Assembly (NCBI GenBank): GCA_023101885.1
Contig: JALPQD010000214.1
Location: forward strand, 3,286,001 to 3,350,000
Length of the DNA: 64,000 nt
Source of the DNA: Typhlomys cinereus
Taxonomy: Eukaryota; Chordata; Mammalia; Rodentia; Platacanthomyidae
Direction of reading: 5' to 3'
A model generated the notes under the pieces. It saw only the letters and a program-made list of their open reading frames with translations. It did not search any database and had not been told where the DNA came from. A program made the position numbers and the translations under genes. Positions within the stretch are counted from its first letter, which is position 1. Each line of letters opens with the position of its first letter. Below, piece after piece: positions 1 through 11,589 of this stretch.

Positions 1-1062
1 TACCAGAAACCCACTTAAAATTAATCACAAAGGTAGTATTTATAATATTTTCAGTATTTCAAGTTGATGTGGTAAAACCTGATCTCTATTCAATGAACTA
101 AGAACACATGAAGATTTGACCTTATTGAGTGCTGTATGCAAGCAGACCATGAAGAGCTAGGGGAAAGAAAACCATAGTAACCTGTGATTTCTCCAAAAGA
201 AATGAACTATAGAAGGGGAGACAGGAATTAATCCAAGACACAATGTAAATGGATGACACTTATGAATTAAAAACAGCAGCAAGAAAAACTGAAAATATTG
301 GACACTTTCAAGAAAGTAAAAGTTTGGGGAAGTCCAGGATGAGATTGTCCAAAGGATTTGAACATACACCGTAGGATGTGTGATGCCTCTTGAGATGTAT
401 GCATGGGGATCCCGTCAGACAGAGCAAGACCAGATGCTGAGCTGCAGTTTTAGTATTTTCCTTTTAGTCAGTTTTTTTCTAGGCAACTTGTACTATCCTT
501 TAAGTTCTCATCTTCAGTTCTTCCTGACTATCCAAATCTTTAGGGTTTGAGAGACACTCAGATTAGGGAAACATCTTTCCAATAAGGATAAATGGCTCAG
601 TGAGAAACTTGTTCATGGCTTGGTAAGAAGATGGGCAGAAGGGACAAAAAACTGTTTTCTTCCCTGAAGCAATTTTGTATGATTTTCAGCACTCATCAGA
701 TAGCACACTCACTCAAACAAGTTTCTCATCTTTCCGAAGGCTACTCTCTACTCCCATGAATTTCTCTGGAAGGGAAAAAAAACAAATCACCATCAGCAAC
801 TAAAGTTAAGACCTACATATTAGATTCAAGGAAGCTGAAAAACACACATTCAATAAAGGATGCATTTTTCCAAAGAAGACTGTAATTTGTTTATCCCTGA
901 GATCTCTCTATATATAGTCTTTTCCATCAGGGTATAACTGTAAATTTGATTGATTTCAACCACCTAGACATATACCACACATCATGGTGTCTCAAAGATA
1001 TGGTTGACCATAAGTGTTTTAAAAATGTTTGTTGGACAAATTCTTCAAATCTGATGTCAGCG
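1..1062. other. Unannotated single-copy-like DNA
   Basis: No recognisable gene, RNA gene or repeat. The few open frames are short, start and stop at random and have no protein-like composition that I recognise. Base composition is AT-rich, like ordinary mammalian intergenic or deep intronic DNA. Confidence 0.5.
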
Positions 1063-1575
1063 TGTATGATAGTGAATTTTAGGTGTCAAATTGACTGGAT
1101 GAAAGGATCCTCATATGGTTGATAAAGTTTTATTGATTTGAAGGAACTGAGTCTTTTCCTGTTCTGAAAAGAAGCACGGGTGGATTTTCTTTGGGTGGAG
1201 ATGATTGGCTGACCTCAAGCGTGTCTGTGAGGAGGTTGACTGGTAGACTGGTAGACTGGTAGACTATGGAAAGATGTCATCACCCACCTCATGCAATATG
1301 GAAAGGGAGAGGAAGGGCAAATTTTTTCTCTCTTTTGCCAGAATGGCCTTTCTTCCCCTGCTTTGGACATTAGATCTACACCTTTGCTGAGACCCCAACA
1401 CCTTCCCCACATGATTCTCCTCTTTTCCAGATTTTGAAATTTCATGTTCAGATTGAGAATTGTGTTATTACTTCTCTGAGGCCTTTGGATTTAGACTGGA
1501 CAATGTTTCTAAGTTTCCAGTCCTCCACCTGAGGTGGCCTACTTTGTGATTTCCATCATGAGATTTGTCAGTCTT
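1063..1575 (+). repeat. Ancient LTR-like interspersed repeat
   Basis: The segment opens with a sequence close to TGTCAACTTGACTGG and later carries a phrase close to GGCAGAGGAAGGGCAAATTT, then a pyrimidine-rich stretch and a phrase like GGCCTTTGGATTTAGACTGGA. This order matches an old mammalian LTR-like consensus I remember, also seen at 15640-16268, but I cannot name the family with certainty. It contains a small tandem repeat, three units of about 9 bp (ACTGGTAG-type) near 1240-1266. Divergence is high and no target duplication is visible. Confidence 0.5.
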
Positions 1576-1625
1576 GGTAATGAAGCAGGCCAATTGTTAA
1601 TGATAAACAATCATTAATATCTTTC

Positions 1626-1658
1626 TGTGTGTGTGCGTGTGTGTGTGTGTGTGTGTGT
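1626..1658. repeat. (TG)n microsatellite
   Basis: About 16 TG dinucleotides interrupted once by TGCG. The surrounding 1576-2400 holds no other recognisable feature. Confidence 0.9.
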
Positions 1659-2400
1659 TCTGTCTTTCTGAAGAACTGACTAAAACAATGTGGATAGATG
1701 GATAGATGTTGCTGCCAGTTTCAAACTAGGAAATTGAAAACCTGTATACTTAATGCAGGTTACCCAGGGAATTAACAGAAATTATCCTCATGTTCTCAGG
1801 TTGAGGGCAAGATAGTATTTCCCACACATATATCACAAATTTGTTTTCTTACTACAAATAATAGTTTTCTATCAACTAAAATGCTGACAATGGTCCATAT
1901 CATGCAATTCATCTCATCTTTGTAGATGACTTATGCAGAAGTTAGAGAGTCTTTGACACCTACCCACAATTAATTTTAGGGTGAGAAACAGAGGTAGATG
2001 GATTCAGATTGCTTTCTACCCTTTTTTAACCATCACACATACAAATAGAGTTTAGTAAATTGTGAAGCAAGCAGAATTCAACAAGCTGTACTGGAATAGA
2101 TCTAATCATGGTTGTAGTCCCATCTCTCTTCTCTTCTTAAGGTTTCCACACCCACATTGATTTCCTTTATAGCCTTTTCACCTCATGCTCTGGAAAGTGA
2201 CTAATTATCACTCTTCTTGCCTCTGTGTGGAAAAGCTAATGAAAAAACTCAATACACTTTGAATATGTATGTAATTAGGTTGATGTGTCATAAGAGGACT
2301 ATCTATGTCATGATTATCTGTTTGTAAAATAAGCACGATATTAAAAGTCTCCCAAAAGTTTGTCAAAAGTCTCTGCTTTGAAGAGAGCATGAACTTTTCT

Positions 2401-3080
2401 CTACCTTTGAATATACTCTTATAACAAGACTCTAATTTAACAACTTTTTATCTCTGGCAGGGGGTGATATCCAATACCCATCAGGATGGAGTGAAGGGCA
2501 TTGCAGGAGCAGCAAAACTGAAAAAAATAAATCAATGAATCATAATCCAGAACATCAGAGACTCTATATCAACCACTTGGAACTAGGCCAGCCTAATCTC
2601 TCCCCATCCTGAAGATCAGGGAAATTTGCGAAAGAGGGGGTGGTAAGATTGTAAGAGCACAAGGATGGGAGGAGTAACGATATGCAAGAATCTCTACACA
2701 AGCTAGGGCTGAAGCAATCATAATTGGACTTTGCATGCCCTGCGCAATGTCCAACACACTATTGACCCCACAAAGTCTAGCGTTTGCTAAAGGCACTAGG
2801 ATCCTTGGTGGCAAGGGATTGACAGCCACAGTGGTGTTCCTATGCTTAAAGGGAACACAGGAAACGGTTCTGGGAAATGCCCCTGGGTCCTTGCACCTCA
2901 TTGGAGAGGAGGACCCAGAGGAGAGTTTGGCATGCACATTAAAGGATGCTCCGGGGATGGGAGGGGGAGACACTGGGGGATGGGGAGGGAAGGGGAGGTG
3001 GGGGCACAGGGGGATAGGGGGTTGGAGGGAGGGGGGGACTGGTATACCTGTTAAGTTTGTATGAGTGGAAATAAAAAAAA
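2401..3080 (+). mobile_element. Young 5'-truncated LINE-1, 3' UTR only (type A)
   Basis: A perfect 20-bp target-site duplication, AAGAGAGCATGAACTTTTCT, lies at 2381-2400 and 3081-3100. The insert consists only of L1 3' UTR: the shared unique part, then a G-rich purine tract (about 2955-3045), then the end motif (TTAAGTTTGTATGAG) and an A-rich tail. The same 3' UTR recurs at 24.3-25.3, 28.35, 35.4-36.4, 45.1 and 50.0 kb and is here called type A. The 165-codon minus-strand open frame across it is an antisense reading of the G-rich tract and is not a gene. Confidence 0.92.
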
Positions 3081-3206
3081 AAGAGAGCATGAACTTTTCT
3101 ATAGGTGCCTGGCCATCTTAGGTGTTAACGGATTACCAGTGATTACTGGCTTAATTATTCATAGCTATACATAAGTTGAATTCAGCTGATAGTATGTATG
3201 GCATCT

Positions 3207-3455
3207 GTACTAGTTAGAAATAAGTGCCAACTAGACAATTGAAGGTTGATGTTTGACCACATCTGCGAAGAATTAATATGGATGCACATATGATGTGGTC
3301 AGTTCCCTCAGCTCCTAAAATTGGTATGAACTTTCCTGTCAAGTTGAACTATGAAATGTAGCAGAGAATCATAAACATGAATAAAACCACTTTGCTTCAC
3401 TAAGCTGTTTGGTAATGAATTTATCAGCAACAAACAGACTAACTTCAATAGCATC
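3207..3455 (+). repeat. Copy of the ~410-bp repeat, internally deleted
   Basis: It shares a phrase close to GATGTGGTCAGTTCCCTCAGC, an AATAAAACCACTTTG-type segment and a final TTTATCAGCAACA-type segment with the longer copies at 10742-11151 and 12738-13153. The middle is missing. Orientation matches the 12.7-kb copy. Family name unknown; an LTR or MER-type element is possible. Confidence 0.55.
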
Positions 3456-3459
3456 TGCC

Positions 3460-6400
3460 ACTAAGGGTGAGTTTTACACATTTGTGTAGACTGTCATTTG
3501 GGGGAATTTGTACAATATATGATCAAAATCTATCATTATGTATTTTCTGATACAATTATGGTTGACTCAACTCTGTATAAATATTTGATCAAATTCTTCA
3601 TGTACACTTAGAATTAACTCATTTATAGGCTTAGTTTGTATATTTACTGAATGGTTTTATAATTGGTACATCACCTTCATAAATTAGGACATAATTTTTT
3701 AAAGTATGCATTTGCTTTTTGTAGCTTTCTGATTTGTTTTTTATCATGAGTGTAGCTACTCTTTCCTAGGTAGAAATGAGTAAAGGCCACAGATTTCTCC
3801 TCCACAACATTCTACCTATATATCATTTTATAATGAAAGCAAGTTTTAAGTTAAGTGCTATCATAGCATGAATGCTTAACCATTAGTGAAACTCCTAGCA
3901 TGTCACAGAACAAAAATCAACCTTGCCTTAGACTTTAGTGAATTTTGGTTCTATGTTCAAGTATTTACTTTTTTCTGAGGGGTTTTATGTTGTCTGATGA
4001 TTGTCTTAAGAAGGTACAGATAAAAGCTTAATTGGCTCAGGCAAGAGAACAGAAGGCTGGGAGACCTGTCAGCTTCATACATTGCCTTCAGACCATGTGA
4101 AGATATATAAGTACGGTATTGTAAGCGCTCTCACACTTTCAAGAATAATCAATGAAATCCAACTCTATTAGTAACAGATACTGATTAGCAAATGTAGTGA
4201 CAGGATCCCAATGTCAGTACTTGAAGCACTGAAAGTGGTAAGTTGGGAATGTGACTTTCGATGAGGTGACCAACATTTCACTAACCATCTTAGGAGTGTG
4301 GATGGGTAATTTGAATTCTTCAATGGTTAAGTAACTGCCCGTAGTTGCATGACATGCTCATGCACAAATGCTTAATGCTTTTTGTGATGAACTGATTATA
4401 AGTAAATTCCATCGAATATCTTCAAAAATAGAGGTTTAGTAAACAAGATTGCTTTTAAGATGAAATACATCATTTCAGCCTCTACCTTCCTCTCATCCTT
4501 ATAATATGAATAAGGCTGGAGTCATACTCAAAGCACTTTGGCTGTTCTCCTTATCCTACAGAGACCAAAGATTGTCCTTCCACCATTGGTCATTTTCTCA
4601 TTCTAATTCATACTGGAAACATCATGTGATATTCTGTCACTCAAAGTATCACAAGTATTGTGCTCTAAGATCCCCCAGAACAAACAACAAAGGAAGACTT
4701 CCTTTCAGCATAAGAAATCGTGTCCAAACTGTTTTGGGACCAGATATGGGCTACTCATTTTTCATCTTAGGTGATGAATTAAGATACAAGTCACTACCTG
4801 ACCCTGGCAGTTAGTGAGATACAGAAGACGATTCCTGGAGTCATTTCAAACGGTTGTCTTGCCCAATATCTTAAAATTTCTATGCTGCCAATTTATTCTG
4901 CTTTGTTTTCATATTCAATATAACATGCCATTTTTCTTTTCAATGTGGCATCTTCTATCATTTTTAAATATTTACTGAATACACTATGTACAAAGAGGTA
5001 CAGTGTGTATGGGCAGAGAAGCAAGCAGACTGATGTGTGGGAAGGCATTTTATTGCTTTCCACTTTTTTGACATGCATAGCTCCTCTCATTTCTATTCAT
5101 CTGTGCTGCTGAGGATACTTGATTTCTTCATATATGTGATAAAATATGAATCAAGAGTCTTATGAAGTCATTTCTTCTTCAGGGGCATTTTTTATGGGAG
5201 TAAGACCATTATTGACTTCAGAAAGTAATCCATGAACTACAGAGCTATGAACTATGGAACAAAATCAATAATGATTTAGTTTATTTGCTTGGATTTTCAA
5301 ATAAGATTACAGTATAAATCTGCATCATGAATACATCAAAACAGTGTATAAAAATAATTTGTACTTTTAGGTAACTCAGGTAGATTTACTTGCTATATCA
5401 GAAAATAATGTGTGTTTTGGAAGAAATCACTTATCTCTGTACTTTCTTCCAATTTTTATTACAATTGCAGTGAAATACAATAGTGTGTGGATACAGTAGT
5501 CTATTTCTATACCCAATACAGAAATATTAAAAACTATTATTTAGTTACATTACAGCTATAAAAGGAACAACTATTCCAAGTAGATAATTTAGGAAATAGT
5601 GAATGCCTTAAAGAATAATCACTAACATTTAGATGTATTCCTGATGTCTTCTATGTATACCAGATATACATTAAATTAGACTTCATTTATTATGTATATA
5701 TGCATATGTATATTATATATGTATGTTATATATGTATATTATTACATAGATGCATCTGGCAATTTACCTCTGCACATATTTATGTAGTAGCATAGTGTAA
5801 CAAATGTCTGACATGTTTTTCCCTTATTCTCTTATCAATGACATTTCTTCTACTCAGAGATTATAAAAAAAGGCACAATACAAAAATGCTCTTTAATCCA
5901 TCCACATGGGAAGATTAGAAAAGACATGTAATTGGCTTTTCTCCTTTTCACACTGCTATCAACAAACCAGATGAAGCTTTTAAGAGCTGAGGAAGAAGAA
6001 TGCTTCCCTCTCTCTCTCTCTTTTTCTCCGCTGTCATGACTAGCAGTCATAGGAAAAGTATGGCTGAGGGTGTGTAAGGAAGTGATAATACTGCCTGCAA
6101 GGGAAGGGATCCCTGAGCCTGGTGTAGTGATAGGTAAATTTTGTAAATATCAAATATACGGCTTTCATTTATGTGCCATACCATGGGCACCATAGTGTTC
6201 TGGTAGCTGCAGAGGACATCAGGACAAAGTGGTGCCCTGTTGTATTGCCCTTAGAGGAGACAGAAGATCACCTATACTTTCACATACCCAAATCATTGTT
6301 CATGGTGCTTAACCTGGGGTTAAGAGCTGACTCATTTTAAGATACTCTGAGAAAAGGAGACTGGGTAGACACCCATCTAGCCTCACTGCAGTAGACTACC

Positions 6401-6540
6401 TGCTTAAAAGGTGCCTCTGTGGTAGGAACAAGCACAAGATGGGCAGAGGTGTACAGAGACATTCAGCAAAACTCTAGAGCAAGCATCAATACAGGTAGAA
6501 GAATGTGAGGACTAAATTGAAAACTGCATTGATGAAGAAA
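3460..6540. other. Unannotated AT-rich DNA
   Basis: About 3 kb with no gene or repeat that I can support. The 102-codon plus-strand open frame at 4506-4814 has no recognisable domain and no splice or codon pattern suggesting real coding. A TA-rich segment lies at 5690-5742. Confidence 0.5.
5690..5742. repeat. AT-rich TATA/TATG low-complexity tract
   Basis: Repeated TATATATGTATGT-type units that are nearly self-complementary. A degraded (TATG)n microsatellite is the simplest reading. Confidence 0.75.
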
Positions 6541-6549
6541 ACAGAAAGT

Positions 6550-6841
6550 GGGGCTGGAGATGTGGCTCAGGGATTAAGCCTCTGCCTTGCAGGCGGAAGG
6601 TCCTGAGTTTGGATCCTAGACCCCACATATAGATGCTGGGCGGAAGCGGGGGTGGCCTGCGTTTCTGGTCCTGGTAGGGCGGAGCCTGTGAATCAGGGGG
6701 CAGAGTAAACAAGGAGGAGGTGGAGGCGTCCATGGTGGTTCCCGAATTCGTCCGTGGTTCTACACACACACAATATACACACATACATACACGCACACAC
6801 GCATACATGCACAATTGAATAAATAATAAAAAAATTTAAAA
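6550..6841 (+). mobile_element. tRNA-headed SINE with B2-like head, copy 1
   Basis: It starts GGGGCTGGAGATGTGGCTCA, with a pol III A box (TGGCTCAGGG) and a B box (GAGTTTGGATCC) about 35 bp apart. A ~160-bp body of unknown origin follows, then an AC-rich stretch, then AATTGAATAAATAATAAAA. The flanks share about 10 bp with one mismatch (AACAGAAAGT at 6540-6549, AAAAGAAAGT at 6842-6851), consistent with an L1-driven target duplication. Confidence 0.88.
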
Positions 6842-7131
6842 AAAAGAAAGTAAGCTCACAACAACTGTGTTATACTACACAAGAGAGCAACAAATAAAGC
6901 AATGCAGAAAGATATATACCTATACTCAGATTCATGTTCAAATATATATACATACAGCAAAGTTTGTGAACTATATTATTGGAAATTTCTGAGCTTTTTT
7001 TGGGAAAAGGCAAAATAAAATTTCCTTGTGAGCTCTTTCTTAGTGATAGTCTTGGTACAGCAAGGAACTCTATCGATGATTTTCATGTGGCACTGTCTTA
7101 AAAGCATCTCTGAAGACAAAATTTCTTTGTA

Positions 7132-7135
7132 GTGT

Positions 7136-7187
<52 letters not shown>
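7132..7187. repeat. (TG)n microsatellite
   Basis: About 27 TG units, interrupted by one TATG near the start. Confidence 0.95.
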
Positions 7188-7188
<1 letters not shown>

Positions 7189-7302
7189 AAAGCTTTTAGG
7201 TTCATGAAATTGTTTATTTGTTCAAAAGTGAGCTTACCTGAGGGAAGCAGCAGAGTTGGAGCAGTGTAAAAGGGAGTAGTGGACAAATGAAAGTGTCCTA
7301 AC

Positions 7303-7862
7303 TGTGGGAGGCTCTTGGGAAAACCCCCATCTTGGAATGATTGGGGATGCAAAGTTACACCCAAACCAGCACATAATGTACAAAGATTTATTGGCAAGCA
7401 AATAGGAGGACAAAAAGGATGGCAAGCGGCAAGCTACATGACCATTTTATAGCAAGTAAGTAGGAGGACAAATAGGCAATCAGCAAGCCTCGTGGCTATC
7501 TCTAAAGCAGATAGCGAGGCTGCGGCAAAAAATCTAACTCTGGGGTCTCTTATAGGGTGTGCAACCGTGGTGGCAGGAGCATTAACTATAGGCCAAGGGC
7601 ATGTAGTCAGAAAAGTACTGGGATGGAAATGGAGCTCACCATGAGGTGAGCGAAAGTCCTTGGGAGAGTATGCCAGTTTATCTTAGCTGCAGGTGCACTG
7701 GGCTGTGGAGAAGTTGCAGACAGGCAGGGGGTGGTGGAAAGTGGTGGATGGGCTGCTCTTCTAGGCTGGCTGAGGACTGTGGAAAGCCCTTTGTCTGGAC
7801 CTGCATATTAGGAGTAGATGGGAGGGGCGGCTTGAGCCATTTTGTTTTTAACATGCCTCACA
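7303..7862 (-). mobile_element. Probable ERVK-type solo LTR
   Basis: The 560-bp segment begins TGTGGGAGGC and ends GCCTCACA on the plus strand, giving the TG...CA ends and short inverted termini of a retroviral LTR. It is flanked by CCTAAC (7297-7302) and CTTAAC (7863-7868), a 6-bp duplication with one mismatch; 6 bp is the usual ERVK length. On the minus strand a TATAAGAGA-type TATA box lies at 7548-7554 and AATAAA at 7392-7387, about 84 bp from the 3' end, as expected of U3-R-U5. A short internal duplication (AGGAGGACAAA units at about 7405 and 7460) is present. No internal viral gene sequence is attached, so recombination to a solo LTR is inferred. The subfamily is not named. Confidence 0.7.
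7444..7554 (-). promoter_or_regulatory. Putative LTR core promoter elements
   Basis: Inside the solo LTR, on the minus strand, CTATAAGAGACC lies near 7548-7555 and a second TATAAAA near 7450-7444. The first is placed like the TATA box of IAP/ERVK-type LTRs, about 155 bp before the AATAAA signal. Whether it is still active cannot be judged from sequence alone. Confidence 0.4.
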
Positions 7863-7868
7863 CTTAAC

Positions 7869-10741
7869 AGACATTGAAGAATTGACACCAGCGGTGCTGC
7901 CAATGGAAGAAGAGAGTTGGGAGGAGGAGAGGGTCTGGAGGGGGAAAAGGTCTTTCTGTGCCCTACTCAACCTCCTGACCACAACTATGAGCCTACAGGA
8001 GCTGGTAAAAACTTTGAGGGGACGGTCAAGGGGACGCACAAATGGGTCAGGTATTTGTATTTACTTGGCTGCTAGTCGTTTCCAGTTTTTTTAAGGAAAC
8101 CTGGATTCTTCTGAAGAAATAGTGTTCTTCTGCAGGCTCAGGATCGGGTACGGCCATACAGCGGTGACTCACTCTGGACAGGTGTGTGGCCCTGGCAGGC
8201 TAATCCCAATTGCAATGTGAACTAGAGTTAACAGAGACCAGGAATGGCTAGAGTTGTTCCATGTTGACACTGACAGCCAATCCGCATCCTCCATCATCTC
8301 TCTGAAACCTGGGAAGCCTGCTCAGTTCTTAGGCCACCAACTTTCATACCAGTATTGTAAGCACTTAACACCAAATACATTACATTTGGAACCAGCATAG
8401 TAGAAGAGACTAAGCGTAGACATATATCCCAGACTGATTCTTGCTTCTGAAACTCACCACTTAGTGTTTCTGTGGATGAAATGGCAATTTCATTACTTCT
8501 TGTGCCATAAAATGGTCTTGAGAAGCATGTGCAGATTCCACATGAGAAGGTTTAGCTATCTGTTGTACGTCAAGTTTTTGGCATATTGCGGCTAATGTTA
8601 TATTAAGTACAGTTGGTTTCTGCGGCTCATGGATGTCACTGTTCATTGCAGTGAGACAGAGTAGTGCTTAAGTCTGTTAGGCCTGTCAGCGTCACCAGTT
8701 GTTTGGAGAGTAAAGAAGTTGTCGTGCATCTGTGGGTGATGCTCCCCTTGAGAGAAGGCAGCAGCAAAATGAGTCCACATCCACCGTGCAGGAAGCAACA
8801 GGGAGAACAGCCTGCAGGGAACAAGCTGAGGAGGTCGCAGGGGAAGCCAGATGACTTGGGGGGAAAAATAATGCTATGCCCAAGTTTTTAATATTCCTTT
8901 TCTCTCTGAAATTCAATAACCTTCAAAAACTCAACTCATGACAGTACTAGTCAGCTGCCTACTTGTTCCCATTGTCTTCTTCAAGCTAAGTGACAGAAAT
9001 CTGAGGTTCTCAGAGGAAGTTGTCATCCTGTACCTCTATCCCTCACAGGTAGGTGTGGTCAGTGACTAAATTCTAGCTAATTATAGGTGAGCACTAGGTG
9101 GGATTCCACGTGGCTGCTTCTTAAAAGGAACAGATTACATTTCAAGGAGAGTGAAAATAGACTGCATCTTCTGGTAACAATAGACAAGGTTTTATAAAAC
9201 AATTCAGGACTAGAAATAGCATCATGTCTATTTTGGAAAATATCTGAGTGACTGAGGAAGAACACCTGGCATGGAGCTTATATCTGCATGTGCACCAACA
9301 TACATGTACACTTGTGTGCACATATACATATTATTTTAAGATGAAGAGATCATTTGACTTAAATTTATTCAAATATGATGATTATTAAAGTGGCTGTAAT
9401 CCTCCCAAATGTTGTTTTGATAAATTATATTGGTTGACCCCCCCCCATTATTAAACCATTATATATTCTCAGGTATTTTTATTTTGTCTGGGAGAACTTT
9501 TTAGTTTATCATTAATTTTTGATTTTTATATCTTTGAAAAGCTATCTTGGTAGCTTAGATTTGAAATGTGAGTGGGTTAGAATACCTTTTAATTCTCTCA
9601 TCTCATAGTGTAGGGGAGTAATAAATCCTTTACTAAACATACTAATTCCTGAGTTACTTTTTCATTCTTCCTGTCTGACTTATTTGTGTCTCTCCATCCT
9701 GTTTTTCCCAATAAGAAGATCATTTCTCTTTCCATTTTTTTCACAACAGAATTGCCTCAGCCCTCCTATCCCTCACATTGAGGACTGAGTTTTGCTTAGG
9801 TAATACTGGTGGTGGTGATAATAGTCTTTGGGATGGAAACTTCACAGGACAGAACTTCTGGTCTCTCACCATCACCATAATGTCCTTTTTATCACTACAG
9901 CCTCTCTTCCACATATCTGGGAGACCTGTCCCCTCTCCACTATCAAAAGCAAGCTTATCTCCTCTGAAGACTTACATCCAAGCAACATCCTGGGGATGTA
10001 TCTTATCTTCAACCCTTAATTAACATGTCCTAGACTAAAACTGATGTCTTCCAAGGTAAATTCTAGATTTAGGTTTCAAATGCATGCATGTGTTGCATCT
10101 TCCAAATGAGCCCAGTCTCTAGCAGACTGTAAGAACAAGTGTGGCCTCCAGTGACAATTAGATTTGGTGCTTCCAGCTTAGTGGTCTCTAACAACACTAA
10201 GATATCTTTCAGAGTTCCCCTTTGACAGCGCGGCCTCACGAGGTCTATGGGACTCAGATTGAACCTGCTCCTGTTTATGTCTTTTTTTCCCAACTTTCCA
10301 TTCTGGTCCATCAAGGGAGAGGAGGGAGCTGGGAAAGGCAGTCAGACACGTGTCTCTGGGCACTAACATTAGGCTGCAGGGCACTTAACTGTGGGCGTGA
10401 ACATCTCATGTTCCGGCCTGCCTAGTGCTTCTCCTAAGGCCTCGGCTCTCCTCAGCCCCACATCATTGTTACTGTTCTGTTTCCAGGTATGGCAGGGTCA
10501 TTGCTCACCGTGCCAGGATCCCTCTGCCTTCAGGCATAACACAGGACAGCTGTCCTGTTCCGTGGACCAGTCACCTAGTTAAAGAACTTGAAGAACCTTT
10601 TCTTTTAAAATTTTCCGTAGCAACAATAGAAACTCATGTTTTATTCCTTACAAAATTATAACTTAAAAAATATAAAGCACTTTGTATTTCTGTCTTTTGG
10701 AGGACTTTCACATCCATTTTTCAAGCTCCAGAATTACTTAA
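7869..10741. other. Unannotated DNA
   Basis: No recognisable gene or dated repeat. Short open frames on both strands at 8460-8920 and 10070-10660 are somewhat less AT-rich than their neighbours. However, they overlap in several frames, lack recognisable domains and cannot be supported as exons. Confidence 0.45.
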
Positions 10742-11151
10742 GTGCTGCTATTAACCTGCATGTTTGCTGATAAATCACCATCAAATAGCTCAAGGGAACA
10801 AGCGGTTTATCTTCTCTTACAATTGTTTGGTTACAGTTCTCAGTCCAGCTTAATTGAAGAACTCACACCAATACCAGGGCCGAGGGAACTGGCCACATCA
10901 TCTCTACATAAATGGCTGAGAAAGGAACAATCCTTACTTGCCAGACCAGCATGTTTGCTAAAGTGTATACAGGGATGCTGACTTTCTCAACCAGCTCTCT
11001 GTATTTTATTTCAGGGCCTAGTCCCACCAACCATGGGCTTGACGATCTCCTGAAGGTTTGCTCTGGGCTCAACTCAATCATTAATTCTCTACAAATGTGC
11101 CCAGAGCTCAAACCCTCAACTGTCAAGTTGACACCTGTGCCTAACTATGAC
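10742..11151 (-). repeat. ~410-bp repeat, minus copy of a facing pair
   Basis: Read on the minus strand it begins GTCATAGTTAGGCACAGGTG and runs through a motif close to GAGCTCTGGGCACATTTGT. It ends near a segment like TTTGCTGATAAAT on the plus strand. The first ~80 bp are roughly 90% identical by eye to the plus copy beginning at 12738. Other copies are at 3207-3455 and 16930-17312. The family is not named; an old LTR-like element is possible because it contains an AATAAAACC-type signal near one end. Confidence 0.7.
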
Positions 11152-11404
11152 TTTGTTATATAGGACACGGATTTTTTTTTCCTCACTTTTATAAATGAAG
11201 AGACTTTCTAAGTTAAGAGGCTGTGTGGAATCTTTTTTAATATATTGATTAGAGACAAGGCATAATCTGAGAAAACAATATTTTCTTATCATTGTGATCA
11301 TCATTCTTAGATTTCCAATGATTTTAACAATGTGTTTGGATAGCGAGAACTGAGAAGCAAATATACTTAAGGTAGCAGGTCAATAGAGAGAGAAGTTAGT
11401 GTGA

Positions 11405-11405
11405 G

Positions 11406-11438
<33 letters not shown>
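11405..11438. repeat. (CT)n microsatellite
   Basis: A CT run interrupted by one TTT. Confidence 0.9.
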
Positions 11439-11589
11439 AATATACATATATTCTGGAAAGGTTATGATTTTTGTCGCTTTTACCCTATTATTTTCTTTGT
11501 ATATCATAAGTATTTTAGTTTTCCACTACTATTTTAGCAAACTAATGTTATAAGAAAGGTTAATAGCATAATAGAGATCCAGGCACAGA

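Noticed and set aside
2593..3090. 165-codon minus-strand open frame rich in proline
   Set aside because: It is the antisense of an L1 3' UTR with its C-rich tract; similar frames recur at every copy of that UTR (e.g. 25045-25293, 35576-35845, 50007-50330).
10069..10661. Possible exons with moderate GC (also 8460-8920)
   Set aside because: Several overlapping short frames on both strands, no recognisable domain and no convincing paired splice sites; RNA-seq or cross-species conservation would be needed to revive this.
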